Below, piece after piece: positions 63,423-64,000 of a stretch of DNA of 64,000 nucleotides. Position numbers and translations under genes: made by a program. The notes under the pieces are model-generated. The model worked only from the letters and a program-made list of their open reading frames with translations, was not told the DNA's origin and did not search any database. This DNA is from Tamlana crocina (GTDB lineage Bacteria; Bacteroidota; Bacteroidia; Flavobacteriales; Flavobacteriaceae). Each line of letters opens with the position of its first letter. Position 1 is the first letter of the stretch. Location: contig CP158972.1 of assembly GCA_040429635.1 (NCBI GenBank), positions 2,304,001-2,368,000 on the forward strand, in the 5' to 3' direction.

Positions 63423-63669
63423 GTTTTTAGATTATTTTGGGTTAATAAACAGCCAAAGTAATCTTAATGCCCACATCAATAAATAGAGAATCGTTTTTTG
63501 AAGTATTTAAAACTGTAAACGTTATGGTTGGGTCTATTTTCGTCATCATTCTCCTTAAAAACAAAAAAAACATTTATATACTTAACTTTAAATCCGAAAT
63601 ACAAAAAAATAATTACTGCTCAGGCAACCCTTTACAAAAAAACTGCGTCTTTATAAATAGAAAGCAAAA

Positions 63670-64000
63670 ATGAAATCTTTTTTGAAAGTTATACAACTCC
63701 ATAAAAACGAAACACAGCTTATAAAAGAGGCTGTTAAGCAGAATCGTGAGGCACAACACGTTTTGTTTGAGATGTATGCTCCAAAAATGCTCAGTGTTTG
63801 CAGATACTATATAAAAGACCTACAACATGCCGAAAACGTGATGCTAGATGGCTTTTTTAAAGTTTTCAAAAACCTATCCAGTTTTAAAAATGAAGGCAGT
63901 TTTGAGGGGTGGATCCGCAAAATTATGGTTCGCCAATCTATTTCCTTTTTAAGGCAACAAAAAAAGATTGAGTTTTCAATGGAAGACATTCCGATCCAAG
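63670..64000 (+). CDS. ECF-type RNA polymerase sigma factor, 5' part only
   Basis: The first 110 codons are visible before the window ends. Region 2 of sigma-70 is recognisable: EAQHVLFEMYAPKMLSVCRY, then DLQHAENVMLDGFFKVFKNL and FEGWIRKIMVRQSISFLRQQ (about residues 28-100). It is divergent from the BspA-like gene; the 247-nt gap between them (63423-63669) shows no clear promoter consensus to my eye. Region 4 lies beyond the edge. Confidence 0.85.
   Translation, partial: MKSFLKVIQLHKNETQLIKEAVKQNREAQHVLFEMYAPKMLSVCRYYIKDLQHAENVMLDGFFKVFKNLSSFKNEGSFEGWIRKIMVRQSISFLRQQKKIEFSMEDIPIQ

Noticed and set aside
63467-63673. A 68-codon plus-strand frame in the gap before the last sigma factor gene
   Set aside because: AT-rich, Lys/Asn/Ile-biased translation without a domain; it overlaps the start of the sigma gene.
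1-64000. tRNA, rRNA, CRISPR arrays, insertion sequences, prophage or attachment sites
   Set aside because: I looked through the intergenic gaps and gene content and saw no supporting sequence for any of these.

Overview
The window is chromosomal DNA from a member of the Flavobacteriaceae (phylum Bacteroidota). The evidence is low GC content, promoters of the Bacteroidota type (-7 element TAnnTTTG), very few Shine-Dalgarno sequences, a type IX secretion (T9SS) C-terminal sorting domain, an OMP_b-brl-type TonB-dependent receptor, a YfhO-family membrane protein, and a probable pair of sulfonolipid-type PLP enzymes. I saw no rRNA, tRNA, CRISPR array, transposase or prophage.

Left part (1-4.7 kb, minus strand): the 5' end of a secreted leucine-rich-repeat protein and two paralogous parallel beta-helix lipoproteins. 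The LRR gene and the second beta-helix gene share an almost identically spaced promoter plus leader of about 130 nt, so they are probably co-regulated.

Accessory locus (4.8-22 kb), the most unusual part. A GT4 glycosyltransferase, a PglC-like phosphoglycosyl transferase and a PglD/NeuD-like acetyltransferase are followed by an FAD/NAD(P)-binding protein fused to a FemAB/BioF2-like acyltransferase. Next come five tandem paralogous BioF2-like (GNAT-fold) proteins, a JmjC/cupin-like protein, a small membrane-anchored protein, an HTTM-domain protein and an AlgX/AlgJ-like SGNH protein. Facing them is an MBOAT acyltransferase with a second SGNH gene that is broken at a G6 tract. The glycosyltransferase and the phosphoglycosyl transferase are each preceded by the same 78-bp promoter architecture. 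My inference is a polyprenyl-linked glycan or glycolipid that is decorated by several serial acyl or aminoacyl transferases and by O-acylation. I know no named system with this composition.

Middle (22-36 kb): mostly housekeeping and regulatory genes. They are an Lrp regulator, an M14 carboxypeptidase, an XRE regulator with palindromic operators, a PhnP-like MBL hydrolase, a conserved protein of unknown function, bcp, an endonuclease III without its Fe-S cluster, an ECF sigma factor with a 48-codon gene downstream, uvrA, an HPP protein, a LysR regulator and a second JmjC/cupin protein. A basic secreted protein follows a near-perfect sigma-54 promoter.

Right part (36-64 kb): a YfhO / glycosyltransferase / flippase operon, an outer-membrane protein, a GNAT-like protein, an alpha-oxoamine synthase and a cysteine-synthase-like enzyme (possibly capnine synthesis), an S9 oligopeptidase, a YbaB protein, an ATP-grasp enzyme, prfB with a programmed +1 frameshift, a HAD phosphatase, an ArsC-like protein, a TonB-dependent receptor, a 59-aa membrane protein, a 1-Cys peroxiredoxin, fumC, a LytTR/LytS-type two-component pair, a BspA-like LRR protein with a T9SS sorting domain, and the start of an ECF sigma factor.
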